Shown here in pieces: positions 8,480 to 20,923 of a DNA stretch of 64,000 bases (position 1 is its first letter; each line of letters opens with the position of its first letter). The notes beneath the pieces are model-generated. The model searched no databases. It was not told the DNA's origin and worked only from the letters and a program-made list of their open reading frames with translations. Both the position numbers and the translations under genes were made by a program. The DNA is taken from NCBI RefSeq assembly GCF_902459685.1, contig NZ_CABPSF010000002.1, forward strand, positions 558,001-622,000. The letters run 5' to 3'. This stretch comes from Pandoraea iniqua. GTDB taxonomy: Bacteria; Pseudomonadota; Gammaproteobacteria; Burkholderiales; Burkholderiaceae.

Positions 8480-9601
8480 GTGAATCTGCATGACGGCGCC
8501 GTTGAGGCGCAAGACGAAGTGTTGTTCGAAGTGATCAACGGGTTCGGCGTCATTACGCTGAACCGGCCGCGTGCGCTCAATGCCATCACGCACGGCATGG
8601 TGCGTTCGATGTGGCAGCAGTTGACGGCGTGGGCCGACGATCCGGCCGTGCGAGCGGTATTGATTGAGGGCGCCGGTGAGAAGGCGTTCTGCGCGGGCGG
8701 CGACGTGCGTGCTTTGTACGACAGCCGTCTGAACAACGCCACGCACCACCGTGACTTCTTCATCGACGAATATCGGCTCGACTACCTGATTCATCGCTAC
8801 CCGAAACCCTATCTCGCGCTGCTCGACGGCATTGTGATGGGCGGGGGGATGGGGGTGGCGCAAGGTGCGGGCCTGCGGATCGTGACCGACAAGACCCGGC
8901 TCGCGATGCCGGAGACGGGCATTGGTTTGTTTCCAGACGTGGGGGCGAGCTGGTTTCTCGGCCACCTTGCACCGACGCTCGCCCGATACCTCGGGTTGGT
9001 CGGCACGACGATCGGGGCCGCCGACGCGCTTTACTGCGGGCTGGCCGATGTCTGGCTCGAAGGCGATGCGCCGTTGCATCTCCGCGAGACGCTCTGGCAA
9101 CTCGACTGGTCGAAGGGCGACACGGCCGACCCGCTGGGCCAACTGCGCGCCGCCATCCTTCCTCTGGGCCGGACTTGGACCGATGCCGCGCCGCTGATTG
9201 CGGTGCGCGCCTCGCTCGACCGGCATTTCAGCGCCATCGACGTGCCGGCGATCCTCGCCTCGTTGCAGGCCGATACCGCAACGCCGTGGGCCGCCGAGAC
9301 GCTCGCCCTGTTGCTGCAACGCTCGCCATTGAGCCTGTGCGTGACTGACCGGCAATTGCAGAAGGGCCGACGGCTCGATCTGGCCGACGCGTTTCGCATG
9401 GAGTTGGTGCTCGGCTACCACGCCTTCGAATCGGGGGATTTCGTGGAAGGCGTGCGTGCCCTGTTGATCGACAAGGACAAACAGCCGCGCTGGCGGTATG
9501 CGTCGATTGCCGACGTGCCGGTGGCGCAGGTCGACGCGTTTTTTACGTCGCCTTGGGCTGACGGCACACATCCGCTGGCAGGCTTGGGTAAAGACGAGTG
9601 A
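8480..9601 (+). CDS. 3-hydroxyisobutyryl-CoA hydrolase (enoyl-CoA hydratase/isomerase superfamily)
   Basis: A 373-residue crotonase-fold enzyme. The family-specific blocks are FCAGGDVRALYD near residue 73, GIVMGGGMGVAQGAG near 117 and LAMPETGIGLFPDVGASWFL near 140. The last is the hydrolase version, carrying the catalytic Glu (PET) and Asp (PDVG) rather than the isomerase residues. It cleaves 3-hydroxyisobutyryl-CoA to free acid and CoA in valine catabolism, after the dehydrogenase encoded just upstream. A GAGGAGG Shine-Dalgarno lies at 8470-8476, just before the ATG. A bona fide enoyl-CoA hydratase is less likely because of the length (typical hydratases have about 260 residues). Confidence 0.88.
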   Translation: MNLHDGAVEAQDEVLFEVINGFGVITLNRPRALNAITHGMVRSMWQQLTAWADDPAVRAVLIEGAGEKAFCAGGDVRALYDSRLNNATHHRDFFIDEYRLDYLIHRYPKPYLALLDGIVMGGGMGVAQGAGLRIVTDKTRLAMPETGIGLFPDVGASWFLGHLAPTLARYLGLVGTTIGAADALYCGLADVWLEGDAPLHLRETLWQLDWSKGDTADPLGQLRAAILPLGRTWTDAAPLIAVRASLDRHFSAIDVPAILASLQADTATPWAAETLALLLQRSPLSLCVTDRQLQKGRRLDLADAFRMELVLGYHAFESGDFVEGVRALLIDKDKQPRWRYASIADVPVAQVDAFFTSPWADGTHPLAGLGKDE

Positions 9602-9665
9602 ACTCGGGCGAACGCGTGCGACAATGCCGGTTTTGCGGGGCACCGCTCAATCCGTTGGAGTCCAG

Positions 9666-10223
9666 ATGCTCGTCGAAATCGCCCGTCTGCTGCTAGATCT
9701 CGTTTTCTCGCTGTTCGGCGCCTTGCTGTTGCTTCGCGTGTGGATGCAAGCCACACGACTGCCTCCGGGCAACCCCCTGTCTCAGGGCATTTTCCAGTTC
9801 ACTAACTGGCTCGTATTGCCGTTGCGGCGAGTCGTGCCCGGCGTGGGCGGGATCGACTGGGCGTGCGTGATCGGCGCTTGGTTGAGCGCTATCGTCTACC
9901 TGGTGCTGATCACTGCCGTGGTGGGGGTGTCGCCGCTCGCGGTGTTCCCGCGAGGCTTGCTGGTGGCGCTGGTGCTGGTCGCCAAGTGGGGCGCCAATCT
10001 GGTGATGTGGATGACGCTGTTGATGGCCGTGCTGTCGTGGGTGAATCCGCGCGCCGTGGCCATGCCCATCCTGCAACACTTGCTCGATCCGTTGCTGCGC
10101 CCGCTGCGCCGTGTCATTCCGCAACTCGGCGGCTTCGATCTGTCGCCGCTGGCGCTGTTCCTGCTGATGCAGATTCTGCTGATCGTGCTCGCACGCCTGA
10201 GTCTGTTCTTCGCAACGCTTTGA
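9666..10223 (+). CDS. YggT family integral membrane protein
   Basis: A 185-residue membrane protein with two copies of the YggT unit, each a hydrophobic pair with a conserved proline-rich loop: NWLVLPLRRVVPGVGGIDW near residue 47 and LLDPLLRPLRRVIPQLGGFD near 140. Function in the family is poorly defined (osmotic tolerance and membrane organisation have been proposed). An upstream in-frame extension exists, but it overlaps the hydrolase gene and has no signal features; the ATG at 9666 preceded by GGAGTCCAG is the better start. It is close behind the valine genes on the same strand, but a functional link is not evident. Confidence 0.85.
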   Translation: MLVEIARLLLDLVFSLFGALLLLRVWMQATRLPPGNPLSQGIFQFTNWLVLPLRRVVPGVGGIDWACVIGAWLSAIVYLVLITAVVGVSPLAVFPRGLLVALVLVAKWGANLVMWMTLLMAVLSWVNPRAVAMPILQHLLDPLLRPLRRVIPQLGGFDLSPLALFLLMQILLIVLARLSLFFATL

Positions 10224-10286
10224 TTTGGAAGGACCGGCGCCACTGCCGGTTCGACTACCAGATCAACTGGCGGGGTAACTGCCAGA

Positions 10287-10550
10287 TCAACTGACCTTCA
10301 TCTCGCGCCGCGCTGCCATGCGCGGCGCTTCAGAACGCTCGCCAGCCGAGGGCTCGATCCCCAGGCGACGCAACACCCGATGACCGTCTTCGGTCACCGT
10401 CACTTTTGTCTGTCCCTCATCGACGGCCACCTGCACCAGGCGGGCTTGCTCGAGCGCCGCGAGTTCGGGCGGTTCGAGCGCATCGGCATCGATGGGTCCA
10501 AGGGATGCGGCCGCCAGTATCAACGTGGCGATTTCATGCGGGCTCAGCAT
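10287..10550 (-). CDS. Small hypothetical protein, winged-helix-like
   Basis: An 87-residue soluble protein. Its layout (PPELAALEQARLVQVAVDEG, then TKVTVTEDGHRVLRRLG) resembles the recognition helix and wing of MarR/PadR winged-helix proteins, with the LTExGxxxL pattern near residue 50, but the N-terminal dimer helices are missing. A good Shine-Dalgarno (AAGGAG) precedes the ATG on the reverse strand. It is convergent with yggT. The function is not recognised; DNA binding is only suggested by pattern. Confidence 0.6.
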   Translation of the reverse strand: MLSPHEIATLILAAASLGPIDADALEPPELAALEQARLVQVAVDEGQTKVTVTEDGHRVLRRLGIEPSAGERSEAPRMAARREMKVS

Positions 10551-10876
10551 GGTCGTACTCCTTGAGGCGATGGCTTCACGTCAGCGTACGGGGCAGATGT
10601 AAGCCCACGGCTACGCCATGATTACTGCGTGTTACGACGTTACGACTCGCCTCCGACCAAGCCTCCCCAGGCGGTCATGCGACTGTCCTGTGAATCTACT
10701 GCCTGATGTTCGATACGGCCTCCCGGTTATCCGGCGAGTTCGTGGGTTCGGGTTTCCCCTAGTATGCCCGCATTTTACGTAGCTTGACGAGCTTCCCCCT
10801 TGTTTTGACAGGGTTTGCGGGACATCGCCCAGCATTTGACGGGCCATGTCACCCCGTTTGATCAATTTTTTTTCTT

Positions 10877-10903
10877 TTGACTAGGGCGTGATGAAAATAT
10901 ACT
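10877..10903 (+). promoter_or_regulatory. Candidate promoter for the RpiR-peptidase operon
   Basis: TTGACT (10877-10882) and TATACT (10898-10903) are separated by 15 bp, shorter than ideal. They lie in a locally AT-rich patch 160 bp before the regulator start. The rest of the 10551-11061 gap shows no gene or strong hairpin. Confidence 0.35.
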
Positions 10904-11061
10904 TTCTTCCACTTCGTGAATGTCACCGATAGTCGACGAAAAAACTAACGGTATGACTGGCGCCCTGACCGATTCGTTGCAGGGATTCGCGATCAAATTC
11001 TTTCATGCACTTTTGGTTACACCGGTGACAACGCCGGTGCCACGGACGACCCGCTTTTTCC

Positions 11062-12231
11062 ATGATTGACGCCGACTCGTTGCCTGCCGATCTGCCGCTC
11101 ACCGAGCGCATCGTGCGTGCCATGCCCGAACTGACGCCCGCGCAGCAGCGCATGGCGGCGTTTGTGCTGGACAACACGTTCCGGGCGGCGACCATGCGCA
11201 TCGACGAGTTCGCGGCCGCAGTTGGCGTGTCGCTCGCCACCGTCAACCGGTTTGCCCGCGCACTCGGCTTCGACGGCTACCCGCAGTGCCGCGCCGCAAT
11301 GGTGCGCGGCTTCGAAGCGACGCTCGCGCCCATCGAAAGCCTGCGCACGAGCAAGGCGCAAATGAGTGCCAGCGCCGACATCATGGCCGCGTCGCTCGCG
11401 CAGGCGATGGAAAACCTCGACTGGACCCGCCGCACGCTCGACGCGAGCACGTGCGAGCGCGCTGTCGACACGATCTTGCAAGCGCGCCGCATCCACGTGC
11501 TGGGGCTGGGGGCCAGTGGTTATCTGGCCGGGTTGCTGCATCACGGCCTCGACCCGTATTGCGAGAACGTGCAGGCAGTCGTGGGGGCGGGTGGCTCGAC
11601 CCATGCGGCGCGCCAACTCTTCAAGCTGCGCGAAGGCGATCTGGTGATCGCGCTCGGCTTCCCGCGCTATGTGACCGATACGATCACGCTGTGCCGCCGG
11701 TTGCGCGGGCGCGGCGTGTCGGTGCTGGTGTTGACCGACAGCCCGACCTCGCCGTTGGCACCGCTCGGTGACATCGTCATCTTCGTGCGCAGCAAGCCCC
11801 GGTTGTCGAGCAACTCCGAAGCCAGTGTGCTCGCCATGATCGACGCGTTGTGCGACGCCGTCGCGCAGCGTGCCAAGCACGCGGTGGACCGTGCGACCGA
11901 ACTGACCGACTTCCTGTTGCCGTGGCTCGACTCGGCATCGGTGGCCTCGGCCGCCGCGTCGGCGAATGCCCCCGTCAACGTACCGGCCAATACCCCCGTT
12001 GCCGGCTCAATCGGTTCGGTTGGCTCAGTCGGCTCTGTGATGGGCCGCGTCGCCACGCCGCAGGGCGCGACTGTCGCAACGATCGCGTCCATCGCCGCTA
12101 ACGCCACTCCCTCGCATACGAACGCCGCTGCATCGGCCGCTACGGCCGCAGCGGCCACGAACCCGACCCCATCGACCGCGCTGACCAAGACGACGCAGAC
12201 CGGTCAGGAAAGAAAGGACAAGGCCTCATGA
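11062..12231 (+). CDS. RpiR/MurR-family transcriptional regulator with long low-complexity tail
   Basis: A 389-residue regulator. Residues ~10-85 form the RpiR helix-turn-helix (QQRMAAFVLDN, then RIDEFAAAVGVSLATVNRFARALGFDGYPQ), and residues ~125-255 form the SIS sugar-phosphate-binding domain (HVLGLGASGYLAG, DLVIALGFPRYVTDT). Family members such as MurR sense phosphosugars. The last ~100 residues are an Ala/Thr/Val/Pro-rich tail with SIGSVGSVGSV repeats that is not normal for the family. Its stop codon overlaps the isoaspartyl peptidase start (ATGA), so it is the first gene of the peptide operon and likely its regulator. Confidence 0.88.
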   Translation: MIDADSLPADLPLTERIVRAMPELTPAQQRMAAFVLDNTFRAATMRIDEFAAAVGVSLATVNRFARALGFDGYPQCRAAMVRGFEATLAPIESLRTSKAQMSASADIMAASLAQAMENLDWTRRTLDASTCERAVDTILQARRIHVLGLGASGYLAGLLHHGLDPYCENVQAVVGAGGSTHAARQLFKLREGDLVIALGFPRYVTDTITLCRRLRGRGVSVLVLTDSPTSPLAPLGDIVIFVRSKPRLSSNSEASVLAMIDALCDAVAQRAKHAVDRATELTDFLLPWLDSASVASAAASANAPVNVPANTPVAGSIGSVGSVGSVMGRVATPQGATVATIASIAANATPSHTNAAASAATAAAATNPTPSTALTKTTQTGQERKDKAS

Positions 12232-13208
12232 GCACCCCACAACGCGCCGTCATCGCCATTCATGGCGGGGCGGGCACGATCAGCCGCGACACGTCGCCCG
12301 AAGAACTCAAGGCTTACCACGAGGCATTGGCCGACGTGCTGCGCGCCGGACAGGCCGTGCTGGCCGCTGGTGGCTCGGCGCTCGACGCCGTGACCGAAGC
12401 CGTGCGACGTCTGGAAGATTGCCCGCGTTTCAACGCCGGGCGCGGTGCCGTGTTCACGCACGAAGGCACGCACGAACTCGACGCCGCGATCATGGACGGC
12501 ACGACGCTCGACGCCGGTGCCATCGCTTGCGTGCATCGCGTGCGCAACCCGATTCTTGCCGCCCGTTCGGTGCTGGAGCACAGCCCGCACGTGCTGCTGG
12601 TGGGCGAGGGCGCCGAAGCCTTTGTTGAAGGCCACGGTGCAGAGATGGTCGGGCCGGAATATTTCCATACCGATGCGCGCTACGCCCAATGGCAGCGCGC
12701 ACTGGCCGACGCTGCCGTGGCGCTCGACCACGACATGCCGCTCAAGCGAGATGGCGCCTCGGGCGAACCGATTGAACCCATCGATCCGGACACGAAGTTC
12801 GGCACCGTCGGTGCCGTCGCATGCGATATCCACGGTCACGTGGCTGCCGCCACGTCGACGGGCGGCATGACGAACAAGGCCGTAGGCCGCGTGGGCGATT
12901 CGCCGCTCATCGGTGCCGGCTGCTATGCCAACGACGCCACGGCCGCGGTGTCGGCCACCGGCACGGGCGAAGCCTTCATTCGCGCAGTGGCTTGCTACGA
13001 AGTGGGCGCGTTGATGGCCTACGCCGGTTTGTCGCTGGCCGACGCGGCCGATCGTGTCGTCAACGAGCGTCTGCCGCGCGTGCAGGGCCGAGGCGGCCTG
13101 ATCGCCGTCGACGCGCAGGGCAACGTGGCGCTGCCGTTCAATACCGAAGGCATGTATCGCGGCGTCGCACGCGTGGGCGAGACGCCCGCGACGGCGATCC
13201 ACGAGTAA
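12228..13208 (+). CDS. iaaA: Isoaspartyl peptidase / type III L-asparaginase (plant-type)
   Basis: A 326-residue Ntn-hydrolase. It is made as a precursor that cleaves itself before the nucleophile threonine, seen here as Thr193 in [11 protein letters not shown](T) and GAGCYAND motifs follow, as in E. coli IaaA. It removes N-terminal isoaspartyl (beta-linked) residues from dipeptides and hydrolyses L-asparagine. The start overlaps the regulator stop by four bases. As in E. coli, where iaaA precedes gsiABCD, it lies directly before the peptide ABC transporter genes, suggesting that imported peptides are its substrates. Confidence 0.93.
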   Translation: MSTPQRAVIAIHGGAGTISRDTSPEELKAYHEALADVLRAGQAVLAAGGSALDAVTEAVRRLEDCPRFNAGRGAVFTHEGTHELDAAIMDGTTLDAGAIACVHRVRNPILAARSVLEHSPHVLLVGEGAEAFVEGHGAEMVGPEYFHTDARYAQWQRALADAAVALDHDMPLKRDGASGEPIEPIDPDTKFGTVGAVACDIHGHVAAATSTGGMTNKAVGRVGDSPLIGAGCYANDATAAVSATGTGEAFIRAVACYEVGALMAYAGLSLADAADRVVNERLPRVQGRGGLIAVDAQGNVALPFNTEGMYRGVARVGETPATAIHE

Positions 13209-13293
13209 CCCCCGATTCACCATCAGTACCGCATCAAGTCAGTATCAGTCGGCATCAGCAAGTATCAGCAAGCGTAGATTAGCGAGGACAGGC

Positions 13294-15180
<1,887 letters not shown>

Positions 15181-15317
15181 TTGAAGTTGTGAGTGTTTCG
15201 GGGGTTTCCCCGGTGGTTCAGGCAGTACTTTGTTTCAGTAATAACAATGCCCGCCAAGGGCCGGAGTCCAGAGGCTCCGCTCGCGGCGACCCCGTCAGAC
15301 CAGAAGGAGAAAGACAG

Positions 15318-16877
15318 ATGTCGAAAACCGCTTTGCTGGGCGCTCGCTGGAAAACCGCGCTCGCGTCCGTCGCCGTGGCGTCCGCCGTGCTCGGCGCAGC
15401 TCCGGCGTTTGCCGCCAAGGATGTCGTGATGGCCGTGCAGTCGACCTTCACGACGATGGATCCTTACGACGCCAACGACACGCTGTCGCAGGCCGTCGCC
15501 AAGTCGTTCTACGAAGGCATGTTCGGCTTCGACAAGGACATGAAGCTCGTCAACGTGCTGGCCGATAGCTACACGGTCTCGCCGGACGGCCTCGTCTACA
15601 CGATCAAGCTCAAATCGGGCGTGAAGTTCCAGGACGGCACGAATTTCGATGCCGCCGCCGTCAAGGCGAACTTCGACCGCGTGACGAATCCGGACAACAA
15701 GCTCAAGCGCTACAACCTGTACAAGGAAATCGCCAAGACGGAAGCGGTCGATGCGCACACGGTGAAGTTCACGCTGAAAGAAGCGTTCTCGCCGTTCATC
15801 AACACGCTGGCGCACCCGTCGGCCGTGATCATCTCGCCGGAAGCGCTCAAGAAGTACGGCAAGGACATCGCCTCGCACCCGGTCGGCACGGGCCCGTTCG
15901 AATTCGTCGAATGGAACCGCACCGATTACGTGAAGGTGAAGAAGTTTGACGGCTACTGGAAGAAGGGCTATCCGAAGGTCGACACGATCACCTTCAAGCC
16001 GGTGGTCGACAACAACACGCGCGCTGCCGTGATGCAGACCGGTGAAGCCGGCTTCGCCTTCCCGGTGCCGTACGAACAAGCCGATGGCCTGAAGGCCAGC
16101 GGCAAGGTCGACGTGATCGCCGGCCCGTCGATCATTCAGCGCTACGTGAGCTTCAACACGAAGCAGAAGCCGTTTGACGACGTGCGCGTGCGTCAGGCCA
16201 TCAACTACGCCATCAACAAGGAAGCGCTGGTGAAGGTGGCCTTCGCAGGCTACGCCACGCCGGCCGACGGTGTGGTGCCGCAGGGCGTGGACTACGCGAC
16301 GAAGACGGGCCCGTGGCCGTACAACCCGGCCAAGGCGAAGGAACTGCTGAAGGAAGCCGGTTACCCGAACGGTTTCGAAACCACGTTGTGGTCGGCGTAC
16401 ACGTACACCACCGCGCAGAAGGTGATTCAGTTCGTGCAGCAGCAATTGGCACAGGTCGGCATCAAGGCGCAAGTGCGTGCCCTCGAAGCCGGTCAGCGTG
16501 TCGAACTGGTCGAATCGGCCCCGGATCCCGACAAGGCACCGGTGCGCATGTACTACGTGGGCTGGTCGTCGTCGACGGGTGAAGCCGACTGGGCGCTGCG
16601 TCCGCTGCTGAGCTCGGAGTCGTTCCCGCCGAAGCTGTTCAACACCGCGTACTACAAGAACGACGCTGTGGATGCCGACTTCAACAAGGCGCTGCTCACG
16701 ACCGACCGTGCCGAGAAGACCAAGCTCTACACCGACGCGCAACAGAAGATCTGGAACGATGCGCCGTGGGCGTTCCTCGTGACGGAAAAGCTGCTGTACG
16801 CACGCAACAAGAACCTGACGGGCGTGTACACCATGCCTGACGGCTCGTTCAACTTCACCGACATTTCGATGAAGTAA
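15318..16877 (+). CDS. gsiB: Periplasmic peptide/glutathione-binding protein
   Basis: A 519-residue SBP family 5 protein. The start at 15318 is supported by GAAGGAGA just upstream and by a clear Sec signal peptide with cleavage at AFA-AKD near residue 33; an upstream in-frame extension lacks both. Mature motifs ([41 protein letters not shown]) are typical of the dipeptide/oligopeptide-binding family, and length fits GsiB. It captures substrate in the periplasm for GsiC/GsiD. The 132 bp between gsiA and gsiB could allow separate translation levels. Confidence 0.93.
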   Translation: MSKTALLGARWKTALASVAVASAVLGAAPAFAAKDVVMAVQSTFTTMDPYDANDTLSQAVAKSFYEGMFGFDKDMKLVNVLADSYTVSPDGLVYTIKLKSGVKFQDGTNFDAAAVKANFDRVTNPDNKLKRYNLYKEIAKTEAVDAHTVKFTLKEAFSPFINTLAHPSAVIISPEALKKYGKDIASHPVGTGPFEFVEWNRTDYVKVKKFDGYWKKGYPKVDTITFKPVVDNNTRAAVMQTGEAGFAFPVPYEQADGLKASGKVDVIAGPSIIQRYVSFNTKQKPFDDVRVRQAINYAINKEALVKVAFAGYATPADGVVPQGVDYATKTGPWPYNPAKAKELLKEAGYPNGFETTLWSAYTYTTAQKVIQFVQQQLAQVGIKAQVRALEAGQRVELVESAPDPDKAPVRMYYVGWSSSTGEADWALRPLLSSESFPPKLFNTAYYKNDAVDADFNKALLTTDRAEKTKLYTDAQQKIWNDAPWAFLVTEKLLYARNKNLTGVYTMPDGSFNFTDISMK

Positions 16878-17015
16878 GCAGGACTGCGAGTCTGAAGTGC
16901 CCGCGCCGCCATCGACACACCGTGGCGGCGCGGATTTACCGGCAACCCGGCAGGCAGCGCGCCACCGATAGCCGCGAGAGAGACATGGTTTGGTAAGACG
17001 TTCGGCAAGACTGCG

Positions 17016-17936
17016 ATGCTCAATTACTTTTTCAAACGCCTGCTCGGCCTGATCCCCACGCTACTGATCGTGGCGGTGCTGGTGTTCGCGTTCGTGCACA
17101 TGTTGCCGGGCGATCCGGCGCGTCTGGCGGCCGGCCCGCAGGCGGACGAGGCGACCGTGGCGCTGGTGCGTCAGGATCTCGGCCTCGACAAGCCGCTGCT
17201 GTCCCAGTTCACGCACTTCGTCACGCACGCGGTGCGCGGCGATTTCGGCCTGTCGATGCGCAGCAAGCAACCGGTTTCGGAAGAAATCGGCAGCCGCTTC
17301 ATGCCCACGCTGTGGCTCACGCTGGTCAGCATGATCTGGTCGGTGGTGATTGGCATGGGCATCGGCGTGGCCTCGGCCGTGTGGCGTAATCGCTGGCCCG
17401 ACCGGCTCGGCATGACGCTGGCGGTCTCGGGCATTTCGTTCCCGGCGTTCGCCATGGGCATGCTGCTCATGCAGGTGTTTTCGGTGCAACTCGGCTGGCT
17501 GCCCACCATGGGCGCCGATTCGTGGAAGAGCTACATCCTGCCCTCGATCACGCTGGGCGCGGCCGTGGCCGCCGTGATGGCACGCTTCACCCGCTCGGCC
17601 TTCGTCGAAGTGCTGCACGAAGACTTCGTGCGTACCGCACGCGCGAAGGGCCTGAACGAAATGCGCGTGGTGTTCAAGCATGCGCTGCGCAACGCCATGA
17701 TTCCCGTCATCACGATGATGGGGTTGCAGTTCGGTTTTCTGCTCGGCGGCTCGATTGTCGTCGAGGTGGTATTCAACTGGCCGGGCCTCGGGCGCCTGCT
17801 GGTCGATTCGGTCGAGATGCGCGACTACCCCGTGATTCAGGCGCTGGTGTTGTTGTTCTCGCTCGAGTTCATTCTGATCAACCTCGTGGTCGACGTGCTG
17901 TACGCCGTCATCAACCCGACCATTCGCTACAAGTGA
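17016..17936 (+). CDS. gsiC: Peptide/glutathione ABC transporter permease 1
   Basis: A 306-residue inner-membrane permease of the DppB/GsiC type: [19 protein letters not shown] opening helix, periplasmic loop with HMLPGDPAR, about six helices, and the ATPase-contact (EAA) loop with [20 protein letters not shown] near residue 205. It pairs with GsiD to form the channel. Identical in length to E. coli GsiC. Only 10 bp separate it from gsiD. Confidence 0.93.
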   Translation: MLNYFFKRLLGLIPTLLIVAVLVFAFVHMLPGDPARLAAGPQADEATVALVRQDLGLDKPLLSQFTHFVTHAVRGDFGLSMRSKQPVSEEIGSRFMPTLWLTLVSMIWSVVIGMGIGVASAVWRNRWPDRLGMTLAVSGISFPAFAMGMLLMQVFSVQLGWLPTMGADSWKSYILPSITLGAAVAAVMARFTRSAFVEVLHEDFVRTARAKGLNEMRVVFKHALRNAMIPVITMMGLQFGFLLGGSIVVEVVFNWPGLGRLLVDSVEMRDYPVIQALVLLFSLEFILINLVVDVLYAVINPTIRYK

Positions 17937-17946
17937 GGCACGCATA

Positions 17947-18852
17947 ATGAGCGCGGGTCAACCTACGACTGCAACACCGGCCGCTGCGGCCAATGCCAAT
18001 CGCGTGCGCACCCCGTGGCGCGAATTCTGGCGCAAGTTCAAGAAACAGCACATCGCGCTCGTCGCGGGTGGTTTCGTGCTGTTGCTCGTCATCATCGCCG
18101 TTCTGGCGCCGCATCTGGTGCCGTTCGATCCGGAGAACTTCTTCGATTACGACGCGCTGAATGCCGGGCCGTCGGCCAAACACTGGTTCGGCGTCGACTC
18201 GCTCGGCCGCGACATCTTCAGCCGCGTGCTCGCGGGTACGCGCATCTCGCTGGCGGCGGGTTTCGGCTCGGTGGCCATCGGTGCGATCATCGGCACCGTG
18301 CTGGGGCTGCTGGCCGGCTATTACGAAGGCTGGTGGGACCGCATCGTCATGCGCATCTCCGACGTGCTGTTCGCCTTCCCGGGCATTTTGCTCGCCATCG
18401 GCGTGGTCGCTGTGCTGGGTAACGGCATGGTCAACGTGATCGTGGCGGTCGCGATCTTCTCGATCCCGGCGTTTGCGCGGCTGGTGCGCGGCAATACGCT
18501 CGTGCTCAAGCACATGACGTACATCGAAGCGGCGCGCTCGATCGGGGCGTCCGACTGGACGATCATCATGCGGCACATTCTGCCGGGCACGGTATCGTCG
18601 ATTGTGGTGTACTTCTCGATGCGTATCGGCACGTCGATCATCACGGCCGCGAGTCTGTCGTTCCTCGGTCTGGGCGCGCAACCGCCCACGCCGGAGTGGG
18701 GCGCCATGCTCAACGAGGCGCGGGCCGACATGGTCAACGCACCGCATATCGCGATCTTCCCGAGCCTGGCCATTTTCCTGACCGTGCTCGCGTTCAACCT
18801 GCTCGGCGACGGCCTGCGCGACGCGCTCGATCCGAAGCTCGACCGACACTGA
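17947..18852 (+). CDS. gsiD: Peptide/glutathione ABC transporter permease 2
   Basis: A 301-residue permease of the DppC/GsiD type, with an N-terminal cytoplasmic stretch ([15 protein letters not shown]), the periplasmic [16 protein letters not shown] block characteristic of the family near residue 78, and the EAA loop ([19 protein letters not shown]) near 195. Together with GsiC it forms the translocation path powered by GsiA. The P1 peptidase gene follows within 20 bp. Confidence 0.93.
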   Translation: MSAGQPTTATPAAAANANRVRTPWREFWRKFKKQHIALVAGGFVLLLVIIAVLAPHLVPFDPENFFDYDALNAGPSAKHWFGVDSLGRDIFSRVLAGTRISLAAGFGSVAIGAIIGTVLGLLAGYYEGWWDRIVMRISDVLFAFPGILLAIGVVAVLGNGMVNVIVAVAIFSIPAFARLVRGNTLVLKHMTYIEAARSIGASDWTIIMRHILPGTVSSIVVYFSMRIGTSIITAASLSFLGLGAQPPTPEWGAMLNEARADMVNAPHIAIFPSLAIFLTVLAFNLLGDGLRDALDPKLDRH

Positions 18853-18871
18853 GCATTTGACAGGGCTTGTC

Positions 18872-20005
18872 ATGATGCAGACGCCAGACTTGCGCGAAAC
18901 CTCTTTCGGCGCACCGCACGTCGGGCTTCTGCCGGCCGGCCCGCGCGATGCCATCACCGATGTGCCCGGCGTATTCGTCGGGCATGCCACCCTCGCTGAA
19001 GGGGCGATCCAGACGGGCGTGACGGTGGTCTGCCCGACGCCGGCCGAAGGCCTGGCCGCCGGATCGGCCGGAAGTGCACCCAACACGGTGCCGCCGCCCG
19101 CCTGGGACCCGTTCCGCGCCAGAATCCCCGCCGCCGCCGCTGTCATCAACGGTTTCGGCAAGAGCGTCGGTCTGATGCAGATCGACGAACTCGGCGTGAT
19201 CGAAGCGCCTATCGCTCTGACCAATACGTTCTCTGTCAGCCACGTCGTCCTCGGCCAGTTGCGGGCCGCCATCGAGGCAAACCCGACGATCGGACGCGGT
19301 GCGCCGTCGCTCAACCCGACTGTGCTCGAATGCAACGACGGTTATCTGAACGACATGCAGGCGTTCGCGGTGACCGAAGACCACTATGCGCAGGCGCTGG
19401 CCAGCGCCTCGGTCGACTTCGCGCAAGGGGCCGTCGGGGCCGGGCGCGGCATGTCGAGCTTCGGTCTGAAGGGCGGCATCGGCTCGTCTTCGCGCGTGGT
19501 CGAAACGGCCGGCGCGACCTTCACCGTGGGTGTGCTGGTGCTGTCTAACTTTGGCCGCCCGTCGCAACTCACCATTGCCGGGCGCCATGTCGGCGCCGTA
19601 CTCGACGAGCGTCTGGCGCAACCCGAGCAGAGCGCGGCACCCGAGCGCGGCTCGATCATCATGCTGGTGGCCACCGATGCACCGCTCGACGCCCGCCAGT
19701 TGCGCCGCGTCGCCACGCGCACGGCCGCCGGGCTGGCCCGCACAGGCTCGGTCTACGGACACGGCAGCGGCGATGTCGCGCTGGCGTTCACCACCGGCTA
19801 TACGACGGCGCACGATGCGCAGGGCCGGGTCGCGCCTGCGGCACTGGTGCCCGACCCCTTGCTCGACCCCATTTTTCAGGCGACGGCCGACGCGACCGAG
19901 CAGGCCATCCTGCACGCCCTGTTTGCCGCCGAGTCGGTGCTGGGGCGCAACGGCCACGTGCGCCGTGCGCTCGCCGATGTGCTGCCCGACTGGGCGGCGC
20001 TCTGA
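18872..20005 (+). CDS. P1-family (DmpA/BapA-like) aminopeptidase
   Basis: A 377-residue Ntn-type serine peptidase of family S58. The self-cleavage site and nucleophile are visible as Gly260-Ser261 in RGSIIMLVATDAPL, the usual start of the beta subunit. Family members release N-terminal L- or D-residues, and some (BapA) release beta-amino acids. The ATG at 18872 is preferred over an in-frame TTG five codons earlier because AGGG lies just before it. It directly follows gsiD and precedes an M55 peptidase, placing it in the same peptide-use operon. No signal peptide is seen, so it should act in the cytoplasm on imported peptides. Confidence 0.88.
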   Translation: MMQTPDLRETSFGAPHVGLLPAGPRDAITDVPGVFVGHATLAEGAIQTGVTVVCPTPAEGLAAGSAGSAPNTVPPPAWDPFRARIPAAAAVINGFGKSVGLMQIDELGVIEAPIALTNTFSVSHVVLGQLRAAIEANPTIGRGAPSLNPTVLECNDGYLNDMQAFAVTEDHYAQALASASVDFAQGAVGAGRGMSSFGLKGGIGSSSRVVETAGATFTVGVLVLSNFGRPSQLTIAGRHVGAVLDERLAQPEQSAAPERGSIIMLVATDAPLDARQLRRVATRTAAGLARTGSVYGHGSGDVALAFTTGYTTAHDAQGRVAPAALVPDPLLDPIFQATADATEQAILHALFAAESVLGRNGHVRRALADVLPDWAAL

Positions 20006-20104
20006 CTTCCTGATTCCGGCCTGATTTCCGTCAGATCCCGGCCTGATCCGGGATCTCGCTTCAACCCGATTGGGCCACCCAAGGCCACCCGAATTGCTGA
20101 CATC

Positions 20105-20923
20105 ATGCGAATCCTGATCTCTACCGACATCGAGGGCGTCGCCGGCGTCTTCCATCCCGAACAGACCCGCGCCGGTAACGGCGAGTACGAACGCGCCCGG
20201 CGCTGGATGACACAGGAGGCGAATGCCGCCGTCATCGGCGCGTTCGAGGGCGGTGCGACCGAGGTGATGGTCAACGACTCGCACGGCGGCTTCCGGAACC
20301 TGCTGCCCGACGAGCTCGACCCGCGCGCCCGTATGGTGCTCGGCAAGCCGCGCTATCTGGGCATGGTGGCTGGCGTGGAAGCCGGTTGCGACGCCATTTT
20401 CATGGTCGGTTATCACGGCAAAGCCCAGAGCGCAGGGATTCTCGCGCACACGATCAACAGCTTCGCGTTCGCGCGGGTCTGGCTGGCGGGCGAAGAAGCC
20501 AGCGAAGCGCGCCTGTATGGCGCACTGGCCGGCGAGCGCGGCGTGCCGGTGGTGATGGCCAGCGGCGACGACGTGTTCTGCGACGAGACGCAACTGATCT
20601 TCCCGCACGTCCGGTTCGTCCAGACGAAGGCGGCATGGGGGCAGGGCAGTGGCATGACGCTCAACCCGCGCGAGTCGTGCGAGCTCATTCGCGAGGCCGC
20701 CCGAGAGGCGCTGAGCGACCGGCGTAAATGGCATCCCTATCAGGTGGCGGTGCCGGTGGAGGTGCGGGTACAGGCCCAGACCACCGCGCTGGCCGATCTG
20801 TTCTGCCAGTGGCCCACGCTGGAACGTGTCGACGGCGTGACGCTCCAGTTCACCGCGCCCACGGTTGAGGCCGCCGTGCGCATGCTCAACTGTCTCTCCG
20901 CGATGTCGTCGATGCTGCGGTAA
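20105..20923 (+). CDS. dppA: M55-family D-aminopeptidase (DppA-like)
   Basis: A 272-residue zinc peptidase. The metal ligands known from Bacillus subtilis DppA are present at the same positions: Asp8 and Glu10 in STDIEGVAG, His60 in NDSHGG and His104 in GYHGKAQS. The family hydrolyses D-amino-acid-containing dipeptides such as D-Ala-D-Ala. It is the last gene of the operon. With the isoaspartyl peptidase and the P1 peptidase it gives three enzymes for bonds that ordinary peptidases do not cut. The symbol follows the B. subtilis name and differs from the E. coli dppA transporter gene. Confidence 0.88.
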   Translation: MRILISTDIEGVAGVFHPEQTRAGNGEYERARRWMTQEANAAVIGAFEGGATEVMVNDSHGGFRNLLPDELDPRARMVLGKPRYLGMVAGVEAGCDAIFMVGYHGKAQSAGILAHTINSFAFARVWLAGEEASEARLYGALAGERGVPVVMASGDDVFCDETQLIFPHVRFVQTKAAWGQGSGMTLNPRESCELIREAAREALSDRRKWHPYQVAVPVEVRVQAQTTALADLFCQWPTLERVDGVTLQFTAPTVEAAVRMLNCLSAMSSMLR

